A DNA stretch of 12,358 bases, taken from NCBI GenBank assembly GCA_031401675.1, contig JANNRR010000192.1, forward strand, positions 1 to 12,358. The letters run 5' to 3'. The notes below the pieces were generated by a model. It searched no databases. It worked only from the letters and a program-made list of their open reading frames with translations, and was not told where the DNA came from. This DNA comes from JANNRR01 sp031401675. Its GTDB lineage: Bacteria; Pseudomonadota; Alphaproteobacteria; Rhodobacterales; Rhodobacteraceae. Positions 6,835 through 12,358 of this stretch are shown here, in pieces. Every line of letters starts with the position of its first letter. Within the stretch, counting starts at the first letter, position 1. Position numbers and translations under genes: made by a program.

Positions 6835-8354
6835 CTTTCCGCCATCCCCGCCAGCCGCAGCCCCTGCAGAATGGCCGCGCAGCGGCCCGGGTCCTGTTGC
6901 GGCTGCCCGGCCCAGATGCTGGCGATGGTGACCCCCGGCGCGAGCTTGCGGAATTCGGCGAGAAACTTTCGTGCCTGGTCCATCCGGCCCAGCTGCGCAT
7001 TGGCCGCGATCAGCATCCAGTAGGTGCAGTGAAAATTCGGGCTCAGCGCCAGCGAGCGGGCGGCCCAGAGCAGGGCTTCAGGGTAATCGCCGAGGACCAT
7101 CTGACAATGTGCGATGCCGGTCAGGCATATGTGCGCCTCGGGATCGCGAGGACTGAGCCGAATCGCCCGATGGAAACAGGCCAGCGCATCCGCGATTGTC
7201 CCGCAATGCAAGCGCGCGATTCCGGCCCGGCAGACAACCACCAGATCATTGGGATTAGCCTCCACCGCTGACAGAATGGCTGCCATCGCCAAAGCATATT
7301 CTTTGGTGTTGTGGAGCAGGGCCATGCTGCAATGCGCAATCACGGTCGCATCGCCCGCAGCACACTGCAGCCCTCGGCGCGCCAGTTCGGTGCATTTCTG
7401 GCTGTCGTCGAGGCCGATCGGCGGATAGGCCATCGCACTTCGATGGCCGATGACATGACAGGCAATGGCCAGAAAAACCGGATTGTCCGGCTCCAGCGCC
7501 AAAGCCCCGGTCAAGAGCGCAAAGGCGTCCGCATTGTCTGCGGCCGTCTCCATCATGAGCTTGGGAAGCGCCCGCAGATACAGGTCATAGGCGGCGATGC
7601 TGCCCGGCCGTTCGCGGCGCGAGCGCGCAAGCTCGGCCGTCTGGATGTGCGGTTCGGCCACGGTCGCCACGCTTTCGGTGATGCGGTCCTGAAAGTCGAA
7701 CACATCCTCTGTCCTGCCGTCGAACTGTTCGGCCCAGATATGCTGGCCGTTTTCGCATTCCACCAGCTGCGCCGATATCCGCAGCCTGTCGCCCGCCCGT
7801 CGGATGCTGCCCTCCAGCACATAGCGCACCCCCAGTTCCTCGCCCACCTGTCGCACATCGACGGCCCGGCCCTTGTAGGTAAAGCTGGAATTGCGCGCGA
7901 TGACGGCAAATGATTTGAATTTCGACAAGGCGGTGATGATATCCTCGACCACGCCGTCGGCGAAATAGTCCTGCGCGGCATCCCCGCTCAGATTGGCAAA
8001 GGGCAGCACCGCCAGCGACGGTTTCACCGCAACCTCCGGCAGGGCCATCTCTGCCCGCACCAGCCGGTAGCCCACGCGCGGCACCGTCACGATCCATTCC
8101 GCCCCGCCCGGCCCCGGCCCCAGCGCCTTGCGCAGGCCGGCGATCTGTACTGTCAGATTGCCCTCTTCGACGCTTGTCCCCGGCCAGCCCGCCTCCAGCA
8201 GATCACCTTTGGAAACCGCCTTATCGCCGGCTGCGATCAGCGCCAGCAACAGGGCCATCCCCTTCTGCCCGACTGCCACCGCCTGCCCGTCGCGCACCAG
8301 CACCCCGCGTTGCGGATCAACCCGAAACGGCCCGAACATTTGCGCCCCGCTCAT
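6831..8354 (-). CDS. Winged-helix / TolB-like / TPR regulator, copy 2
   Basis: A 507-residue protein. Residues about 7-100 are an OmpR/CadC-type winged helix (FGPFRVDP start, GWPG turn, recognition helix VEEGNLTVQIAGLRKALG, wing VPRVGYRLV). Residues about 111-235 are a TolB-N-terminal-like domain (KPSLAVLPFANLSGD, YFADGVVEDIITALSKF, ARNSSFTYKG, YVLEGSIRR). The remainder, about 250-490, is TPR-like, with clear units in the stretch ADALACFHRAIRLSPRDPEA. There is no transmembrane segment, receiver domain or nucleotide cyclase domain, so it is a soluble one-component regulator in which the TPRs may sense a protein or ligand. The ATG overlaps the stop of copy 1 (ATGA) and its stop overlaps the nuclease GTG. 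The TPR part carries 11 Cys residues. It is a clear paralogue of copy 1. Its targets are unknown; the adjacent operon promoter is a reasonable guess. Confidence 0.86.
   Translation of the reverse strand: MSGAQMFGPFRVDPQRGVLVRDGQAVAVGQKGMALLLALIAAGDKAVSKGDLLEAGWPGTSVEEGNLTVQIAGLRKALGPGPGGAEWIVTVPRVGYRLVRAEMALPEVAVKPSLAVLPFANLSGDAAQDYFADGVVEDIITALSKFKSFAVIARNSSFTYKGRAVDVRQVGEELGVRYVLEGSIRRAGDRLRISAQLVECENGQHIWAEQFDGRTEDVFDFQDRITESVATVAEPHIQTAELARSRRERPGSIAAYDLYLRALPKLMMETAADNADAFALLTGALALEPDNPVFLAIACHVIGHRSAMAYPPIGLDDSQKCTELARRGLQCAAGDATVIAHCSMALLHNTKEYALAMAAILSAVEANPNDLVVVCRAGIARLHCGTIADALACFHRAIRLSPRDPEAHICLTGIAHCQMVLGDYPEALLWAARSLALSPNFHCTYWMLIAANAQLGRMDQARKFLAEFRKLAPGVTIASIWAGQPQQDPGRCAAILQGLRLAGMAER
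7084..7223. repeat. 140-bp exact repeat within paralogues (partner 8604-8743)
   Basis: These 140 bases are identical to 8604-8743, at a fixed offset of 1520. They encode residues about 378-424 of copy 2 and 382-428 of copy 1 (TPR region). Flanking sequence diverges at once at both ends (7083/8603 and 7224/8744), including silent sites. This looks like a gene-conversion tract rather than plain conservation. Confidence 0.9.
7672..7786. repeat. 115-bp exact repeat within paralogues (partner 9192-9306)
   Basis: These 115 bases are identical to 9192-9306, again at offset 1520, and encode the end of the TolB-like domain (residues about 190-228 in copy 2). After two mismatches (7787 and 7794) a further 56 identical bases follow (7795-7850). 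The same region in a non-recombining pair of this age would be expected to show scattered third-position changes, as seen elsewhere in these genes. Confidence 0.88.
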
Positions 8355-9886
8355 GCCTCAGCCATTCCCGCCAGCCGCAGCCCGTCCAGAATGGCGGCGC
8401 AGCGGCTCGGGTCCTGTTGCGGCTGCCCGGCCCAGATGCTGGCGACGGTGACTCCCGGAGCGAGTTTGCGAAACTGGGCAAGAAACTTCCGCGCTTCGCC
8501 CATCCGGCGAAGCTGGGCATTGGCCGCGATCAGCATCCAGTAGGTGCAATGAAAATTCGGCCGCATGGTCAGCGAGCGGGCGGCCCAGAGCAGGGCTTCC
8601 GGATAATCGCCGAGGACCATCTGACAATGTGCGATGCCGGTCAGGCATATGTGCGCCTCGGGATCGCGAGGACTGAGCCGAATCGCCCGATGGAAACAGG
8701 CCAGCGCATCCGCGATTGTCCCGCAATGCAAGCGCGCGATTCCTGCGCGGCTGACCACCAGCAGATCATTGGGGTTGGCCTCTACCGCTGACGTGATGGC
8801 CGCCATCGCCACGTCATAGTCCTTGGCGTGGTGAAGCAGGATCATGCTGCAATGAGCGATTACAGTCGCATCCCCCGCCGCCCGCTCCAGGCCCCGTCGT
8901 GCCAGCTCGGCACTTTTCCGCCTTTCATCAACCCCGACTTCCGCATTGTTCCGCGTGAGGCGTTGGCCAACCGCATAAGAGGCAAGGGACAGGAATACAG
9001 GATTGTCCGGCTCCATCTCCAATGCCTCGGCCAACAACGCGGTGGCCTCTGAGTTGTTGTCGGGGGTCTCCATCGAAAGCCTTGGCAGTGCCCGCAAGTA
9101 CAGATCGTAGGCGGCGATGCTGCCCGGCCGTTCCCGGCGCGAGCGTTCAAGCTCGGCCTTCTGGATGTGCGGCTCGGCCACCGTCGCCACTCTTTCGGTG
9201 ATGCGGTCCTGAAAGTCGAACACATCCTCTGTCCTGCCGTCGAACTGTTCGGCCCAGATATGCTGGCCGTTTTCGCATTCCACCAGCTGCGCCGATATCC
9301 GCAGCCGGTCGCCAGCCCGTCGGATGCTGCCCTCCAGCACATAGCGCACCCCCAGTTCCTCGCCCACCTGCCGCACATCGACCGCCCGGCCCTTGTAGGT
9401 AAAGCTGGAATTGCGCGCGATCACCGCGAACGATTTGAACTTGGACAGCGCGGTGATGATATCCTCGACCACGCCATCGGCGAAATAGTCCTGTTCCGCA
9501 TCGCCGCTCAGGTTGGCAAACGGCATCACTGCCAGCGACGGTTTTACCGACCCGGTCTCCCGGGCGTCACCGCCGGACCTCGCCTGCACCAGCCGGTAGC
9601 CCACGCGTGGCACCGTCACGATCCATTCCGCCCCGCCCGGCCCGTCGCCCAAGGCCTTGCGCAAGCCCGCGATCTGCACCGTCAGATTCCCTTCCTCCAC
9701 CGCCAACCCGGGCCAGCCCGCCTGCATCAGGTCGGCCTTGGCCACCGGCTTGCCCCCCGCCGCCACCAGCGCCACCAGCAAGGCCAGGCTGCGCTGCCCG
9801 AGCGCGACCGCCACGCCGTCACGCGTCAGAACCCCGCGCGCCGAGTCGAGCCGAAAGGTGCCGAAGGCGTGCTCCGTGCCGGTCAT
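8351..9886 (-). CDS. Winged-helix / TolB-like / TPR regulator, copy 1
   Basis: A 511-residue protein with the same layout as the next gene: OmpR-type winged helix (about 8-100, recognition helix VEEGNLTVQIAGLRKALG, wing VPRVGYRLV), a short Gly/Arg-rich linker three codons longer than in copy 2, a TolB-like domain (about 114-240, KPSLAVMPFANLSGD), then TPR-like repeats to the end. There is no membrane span, receiver or cyclase domain. Copies 1 and 2 differ most in the N-terminal domain and in the first TPR part (about 265-380). The recognition helix is nearly the same in both, so they may bind similar sites. It is the first gene of the operon (stop overlapping the start of copy 2 as ATGA). The ATG is preceded by GAGGGAAG at a rather long distance. 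The promoter is probably within 9887-9987. Copy 1 has 7 Cys in the TPR part, against 11 in copy 2. Confidence 0.87.
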   Translation of the reverse strand: MTGTEHAFGTFRLDSARGVLTRDGVAVALGQRSLALLVALVAAGGKPVAKADLMQAGWPGLAVEEGNLTVQIAGLRKALGDGPGGAEWIVTVPRVGYRLVQARSGGDARETGSVKPSLAVMPFANLSGDAEQDYFADGVVEDIITALSKFKSFAVIARNSSFTYKGRAVDVRQVGEELGVRYVLEGSIRRAGDRLRISAQLVECENGQHIWAEQFDGRTEDVFDFQDRITERVATVAEPHIQKAELERSRRERPGSIAAYDLYLRALPRLSMETPDNNSEATALLAEALEMEPDNPVFLSLASYAVGQRLTRNNAEVGVDERRKSAELARRGLERAAGDATVIAHCSMILLHHAKDYDVAMAAITSAVEANPNDLLVVSRAGIARLHCGTIADALACFHRAIRLSPRDPEAHICLTGIAHCQMVLGDYPEALLWAARSLTMRPNFHCTYWMLIAANAQLRRMGEARKFLAQFRKLAPGVTVASIWAGQPQQDPSRCAAILDGLRLAGMAEA

Positions 9887-9938
9887 CGTCTGGTCGTCTT
9901 CCCTCGGGAATGCTTAAGAAGCCCTTACCGTAAAAGTT

Positions 9939-9968
9939 TAAGCATCAGAAAACAAACGCTTTTGACAA
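9939..9968 (-). promoter_or_regulatory. Candidate promoter of the regulator-nuclease operon
   Basis: On the minus strand TTGTCA (9963-9968) could be a -35 element, followed by an 18-base spacer and TGCTTA (9939-9944) as a weak -10. The region is much more AT-rich than its surroundings. The 7-bp inverted arms TGCTTAA (9911-9917) and TTAAGCA (9938-9944), 20 bases apart, place one arm over the proposed -10. The poor -10 suggests that an activator would be needed. Confidence 0.38.
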
Positions 9969-9970
9969 GT

Positions 9971-9984
9971 GTCCAGATCTGGAC
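9971..9984. promoter_or_regulatory. Perfect 14-bp palindrome GTCCAGATCTGGAC
   Basis: It lies three bases after the petR stop codon and two bases upstream of the proposed -35 at 9963-9968. A palindrome abutting a -35 element is the usual place of a class II activator site. It could also end the petR transcript, but it has no loop and no T-run, so an operator is the better reading. The binding protein is unknown. Confidence 0.42.
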
Positions 9985-9987
9985 GCC

Positions 9988-10692
9988 CTAGTCCGGGGCC
10001 AGCATATACCCCGCTCCCCGCACCGTCTGCAAATATCGCGGCTGTTTGCTGTCCGCCTCGATCTTGCGCCGCAGCCGGGTGATCTGAACATCCACCGCCC
10101 GTTCCTGGCTCGGGTCGCGCCCGCCGCCCAGATCCTCGACCAGCCTGGCCCGGCTGACCGGCTGCCCGGGCTGGCCCGCGAATATCCGCATCAGTTGCGC
10201 CTCGGTCGCGGTCAGCCGGATCATGTCGGCCCCCCGCCACATCTCGCCCCGGTCGACATCATAGCGGACCGGCCCCAGATGCAGCATCTTCGGCACCGTA
10301 TCCGCCGCCCGGTTCTGCGGCACCCGCCGCAGGATAGCGTTGATCCGCAGCAACAACTCCTTCGGCTCGAACGGCTTCGGCAGATAATCATCCGCCCCCG
10401 CCTCCAGCCCGGCGATGCGGTCGCTGGTCTCGCCCTTGGCGGTCAACAGCAGGATCGGCGTCGTGATCCGCCGCCGCAGGTCGCGGGTCAGGCTGATCCC
10501 GTCCTCGTTCGGCATCATCACATCCAGCACGATCAGATCGAACTCCAGCCCGTTCAACAACCGCCGCGCATGCGCGGCATCCCGGGCCGCGCTGACCCAG
10601 AACCCCTGCCGCGCCAGGAACTTCTGCAATAACCCCCGGATACGTTCGTCATCGTCGACGATCAGCAGATGCGCCTCGTTCACCTCGGTCAT
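9988..10692 (-). CDS. petR: OmpR-type response regulator PetR
   Basis: A 234-residue two-component response regulator. The receiver domain (about 8-120) has acidic residues Asp13-Asp14, phospho-acceptor Asp57 (LDVMMP), Thr84 and Lys106 (PKPF). The C-terminal winged helix (about 135-234) shows TATEAQLMRIF, the recognition helix RAVDVQITRLRRKIE and the wing YLQTVRGAGYML. All residues needed for phosphorylation are present. The overlap with a MarR-family partner upstream and the overall sequence match Rhodobacter capsulatus PetR, reported as linked to the bc1 (petABC) operon and needed for growth. The name rests on this pairing plus family memory. No histidine kinase gene is adjacent. Its ATG overlaps the petP stop (ATGA at 10689-10692). 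The stop is TAG. Confidence 0.87.
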   Translation of the reverse strand: MTEVNEAHLLIVDDDERIRGLLQKFLARQGFWVSAARDAAHARRLLNGLEFDLIVLDVMMPNEDGISLTRDLRRRITTPILLLTAKGETSDRIAGLEAGADDYLPKPFEPKELLLRINAILRRVPQNRAADTVPKMLHLGPVRYDVDRGEMWRGADMIRLTATEAQLMRIFAGQPGQPVSRARLVEDLGGGRDPSQERAVDVQITRLRRKIEADSKQPRYLQTVRGAGYMLAPD

Positions 10693-11198
10693 GCGCCACT
10701 TTCCTTCAAGGTCTGGAATTGCCGCCTCGGCTCCGGGTCCATCATCGCCTCCAGCACCTGACGAAAGCCGGCCACCGCCACCGGCCCCGCCGCCCGATAG
10801 GCGGTCCGCATCCGCCCGCGCTGCGCCTCCGACAACGCCCGCTCCAAGGTAGCGCCCTTTTCGGTCAGGAACAGGTGCCGTTCGCGCTTGTCCTGCCGGC
10901 CGACCCGGCTCTCCACCAGCCCATCCCCGATCAGACTGCGCAGCACCCGGTTCAAGGATTGCTTGGTCACCCCCAGAATGGCCAGCAGGTTGTTGACCGT
11001 CGTGCCGGGGCTGCGGTGAATGAAGTGGATGGCGCGATGGTGTGCCCGGCCATAGTCCAGCGCCTCCAGAATACGGTCCGGGTCGGCGGTAAAGCCGCGA
11101 TAGGCGAAGAACATCGCCTCGATGCCTTTTCGCAGCTGTTCGTCGGTCAGGAACAAAAGGCTTTCACCCCCCGCCCCGCTGCCACCGCTCTCGGCCAT
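10689..11198 (-). CDS. petP: MarR-family regulator PetP
   Basis: A 169-residue protein with a MarR-type winged helix: GTTVNNLLAILGVTKQSLNRVLRSL (helix-turn-helix, about 65-90), then DGLVESRVGRQDKRERHLFLTEKG (wing), flanked by helices for dimerization. The D-x-R-x-R (DKRER) wing motif is standard for the family. It is paired with petR through an ATGA overlap, as in Rhodobacter capsulatus. Two adjacent starts exist: GTG at 11201 and ATG at 11198. ATG is preferred because GGAAGGA lies seven bases upstream of it. Transcription probably begins near 11232 from the promoter at 11239-11267. The ligand of PetP is not known to me. Confidence 0.86.
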   Translation of the reverse strand: MAESGGSGAGGESLLFLTDEQLRKGIEAMFFAYRGFTADPDRILEALDYGRAHHRAIHFIHRSPGTTVNNLLAILGVTKQSLNRVLRSLIGDGLVESRVGRQDKRERHLFLTEKGATLERALSEAQRGRMRTAYRAAGPVAVAGFRQVLEAMMDPEPRRQFQTLKESGA

Positions 11199-11238
11199 CA
11201 CACATTCCTTCCGATCACAAATCGAGCTTCATACGTTC

Positions 11239-11267
11239 ATTTTATGTCAGCCTTGTTGACTTTCCAA
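11239..11267 (-). promoter_or_regulatory. Sigma70-type promoter of petPR
   Basis: On the minus strand TTGGAA (11262-11267) is followed by exactly 17 bases and TAAAAT (11239-11244). This is the best housekeeping promoter match in the window. It would start transcription near 11232, about 34 bases before the petP ATG. A divergent TTGACT at 11256-11261 on the plus strand overlaps it, with no good -10 downstream. Confidence 0.55.
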
Positions 11268-11296
11268 GATTCAATTGTTAGCGATTCTCTGGTTCT

Positions 11297-11342
11297 GCGC
11301 AACATTATGTTCGAACCGGACCTATCTCGCGCAACATTTGTT
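11297..11342. promoter_or_regulatory. Two phased AACA/TGTT palindromes upstream of ilvE
   Basis: GCGCAACATT occurs at 11297-11306 and again at 11329-11338, 32 bases apart, about three helical turns. Each copy runs into an inverted repeat: AACAT-T-ATGTT at 11301-11311 and AACA-TT-TGTT at 11333-11342. Two similar palindromes on the same helix face, 32 and 63 bases before the ilvE ATG, suggest cooperative binding of a regulator. The regulator is not identified. Confidence 0.42.
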
Positions 11343-11361
11343 AATCTGGCGGACAAGCCGC

Positions 11362-11367
11362 AAGGAG
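11362..11367 (+). promoter_or_regulatory. Ribosome binding site AAGGAG deciding the ilvE start
   Basis: AAGGAG directly abuts a first ATG at 11368 (spacing 0) and lies six bases before a second in-frame ATG at 11374. The spacing favours 11374 as the real start. Confidence 0.8.
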
Positions 11368-11373
11368 ATGTCG

Positions 11374-12243
11374 ATGGCTGGTGCTTACGATGACCGCGAT
11401 GGAAAGATCTGGATGGATGGGGCGCTGGTCGACTGGCGGTCGGCGAATGTGCACATTCTGACCCATGCGCTGCACTATGCCAGTTCGGTGTTCGAGGGCG
11501 AGCGCTGTTACAACGGCAAGATTTTCAAGTCGCGCGCGCATTCCGAACGGCTGAAATTCTCCGCCCAATGCCTCGACTTCGAAATTCCCTATACAGTCGA
11601 TGAAATCGAGGCTGCCAAGCAGTCGGTGCTGGCCGCCAACGGTTTCACAGATGCCTATGTTCGGGCCATTGCCTGGCGTGGGGTCGGCGAGGATATGGGT
11701 GTCGCCTCGAAGCGCAATCCGGTCCGCATGGCAGTGGCAGCGTGGGAGTGGGGCAACTATTACGGCGACGCCAAGATGAAGGGTGCCAAACTCGATATCG
11801 CCAAATGGAAGCGGCCATCACCCGAAACGATCCCGCATGCGGCAAAGGCGGCCGGGCTATACATGATCTGCACCATGTCTAAACACGCAGCCGAGACCAA
11901 AGGCTGCTCGGACGCAATGATGTTCGACTATCGCGGCTATGTTGCCGAGGCGACCGGGGCGAACATCTTTTTCGTCAAGGATGGCGAGGTCCACACACCC
12001 CTGCCCGACTGCTTCTTGAACGGGATCACCCGGCAGACCGTCGTGGGAATGCTGCGCGACATGCAGATCAAAGTCCACGAACGGCACATCATGCCCGAAG
12101 AGTTGGAAGGGTTCGAACAGTGCTGGCTGACCGGGACCGCAGCTGAGGTCACGCCGGTCGGGCAGATCGGGGATTACAACTTTGAAGTTGGCGTGCTGAC
12201 GCGGGATATTTCGCTGGCGTATGAGAAGATGGTGCGGGCCTGA
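11374..12243 (+). CDS. ilvE: Branched-chain amino acid aminotransferase
   Basis: A fold-type IV PLP enzyme that interconverts Val, Leu and Ile with their 2-oxo acids using 2-oxoglutarate/glutamate. The protein has 289 residues. The N-terminus has IWMDGALVDW and the HALHYASSVFEGERCY motif. PETIPHAAKAAGLY carries the PLP Lys at about 158. The EATGANIFFVKDGEVHTP segment holds the PLP-binding Glu at about 192, and LTGTAAEVTPVGQIG is the C-terminal phosphate/substrate loop. These fit the IlvE family better than D-amino-acid transaminase or aminodeoxychorismate lyase. Starts further upstream (from 11275) would translate the regulatory region and are rejected in favour of the ATG six bases after AAGGAG. 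The gene is divergent from petPR and its stop lies 11 bases before a convergent partial gene. Confidence 0.94.
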   Translation: MAGAYDDRDGKIWMDGALVDWRSANVHILTHALHYASSVFEGERCYNGKIFKSRAHSERLKFSAQCLDFEIPYTVDEIEAAKQSVLAANGFTDAYVRAIAWRGVGEDMGVASKRNPVRMAVAAWEWGNYYGDAKMKGAKLDIAKWKRPSPETIPHAAKAAGLYMICTMSKHAAETKGCSDAMMFDYRGYVAEATGANIFFVKDGEVHTPLPDCFLNGITRQTVVGMLRDMQIKVHERHIMPEELEGFEQCWLTGTAAEVTPVGQIGDYNFEVGVLTRDISLAYEKMVRA

Positions 12244-12250
12244 GCCCGCA
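12233..12250. terminator. Hairpin over the ilvE stop, possible bidirectional terminator
   Basis: TGCGGGC (12233-12239), the loop CTGA, and GCCCGCA (12244-12250) form a perfect 7-bp GC-rich stem with a 4-base loop. The stop codon TGA lies in the loop. There is no T-run on either side, so it is not a classical intrinsic terminator, but it sits exactly between two convergent genes. Confidence 0.42.
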
Positions 12251-12254
12251 CGCG

Positions 12255-12358
12255 TCAGGTCAGGATTACAGTCAACACCCCGGCCTGCGTGATGCCGATT
12301 GCAAGAATGATGATACCGCCGGCCAACAGCGCCGCGATGACCCCGGCGCGCTTTCCGG
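12255..12358 (-). CDS. C-terminal end of a membrane protein (partial)
   Basis: The frame on the minus strand is open from the window edge to a TGA at 12255-12257. It encodes 33 residues, starting GKRAGVIAALLAGG and ending in a hydrophobic stretch IIILAIGITQAGVLTVILT, which reads as a final transmembrane helix. It is convergent with ilvE, with an 11-base gap. The family cannot be named from this fragment, and a chance frame cannot be excluded at this length. Confidence 0.5.
   Translation of the reverse strand, partial: GKRAGVIAALLAGGIIILAIGITQAGVLTVILT

Noticed and set aside
8174..8791. Plus-strand frames opposite the two regulator genes, which resemble each other
   Set aside because: Their similarity only mirrors the duplication of the regulators on the other strand; they have no domain of their own.
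6831..9886. The two regulators as adenylate cyclases or CadC-type membrane sensors
   Set aside because: TolB-like plus TPR proteins are often labelled adenylate cyclase, but there is no cyclase domain, and no hydrophobic stretch long enough for a membrane span follows the winged helix.
6831..9886. Tandem duplication as an insertion sequence or composite mobile element
   Set aside because: There is no transposase, terminal inverted repeats or target duplication. The repeats are coding sequences in the same orientation and frame.
11275..11373. N-terminal extension of ilvE from a start at 11275
   Set aside because: It translates the promoter/operator region, lacks a ribosome binding site, and the family N-terminus begins near the ATG at 11374.
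1..12358. CRISPR array, tRNA/rRNA genes, phage or toxin-antitoxin genes
   Set aside because: None seen on reading both strands: no regularly spaced short repeats, no cloverleaf-like sequence that I could recognize, and no typical mobile-element proteins.

Overview
The window is GC-rich, densely packed chromosomal DNA, very probably from an alphaproteobacterium of the Rhodobacteraceae/Paracoccaceae type. The evidence is the gene order HDAC-family hydrolase - xseB - ispA - dxs, a petP/petR regulator pair divergent from a branched-chain aminotransferase, strong GC bias at third codon positions (which produces long spurious antisense frames), and frequent 4-base ATGA/GTGA start-stop overlaps. I see no phage, transposon, CRISPR, tRNA or rRNA. 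Most of the window is ordinary core genome.

Layout. 1-100: no gene seen. 101-1264 (-): cytoplasmic Asp-box (BNR) beta-propeller protein. 1265-1541: divergent promoter region with a GGAAC-N16-CGTT stress-type promoter candidate and a GTTTAC-N6-GTAAAC operator-like palindrome. 1542-1919 (+): small exported RcnB-like protein with an Asp/His-rich tract. 1935-5917 (-): a four-gene operon read HDAC-like -> xseB -> ispA -> dxs. It supplies isoprenoid precursors (DXP synthase, farnesyl diphosphate synthase) and the small subunit of exonuclease VII. 5918-6129: short intergenic region with a hairpin-forming, probably dispersed, Rhodobacteraceae-type element.

6130-9886 (-): the least ordinary part. Two tandem paralogous regulators, each with an OmpR-type winged helix, a TolB-like domain and TPRs, are followed by an endonuclease/exonuclease/phosphatase-fold protein. 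All three are joined by 4-base overlaps and so are probably one transcript. The paralogues share long blocks of exact nucleotide identity set in more divergent flanks, which suggests recent gene conversion. A promoter candidate with a 14-bp perfect palindrome just upstream of its -35 element lies at 9939-9984.

9988-11198 (-): petP (MarR family) and petR (OmpR-type response regulator), translationally coupled. In Rhodobacter capsulatus these genes are linked to the cytochrome bc1 operon; neither the bc1 genes nor a histidine kinase is present here. 11374-12243 (+): ilvE-type branched-chain aminotransferase with a strong ribosome binding site. The 175-bp divergent petP/ilvE region holds a good sigma70-type promoter for petP and two helically phased AACA...TGTT palindromes upstream of ilvE. 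12255-12358 (-): the hydrophobic C-terminal end of a gene that continues beyond the window.

All calls come from reading the sequence and recalling family motifs; no database search was possible.
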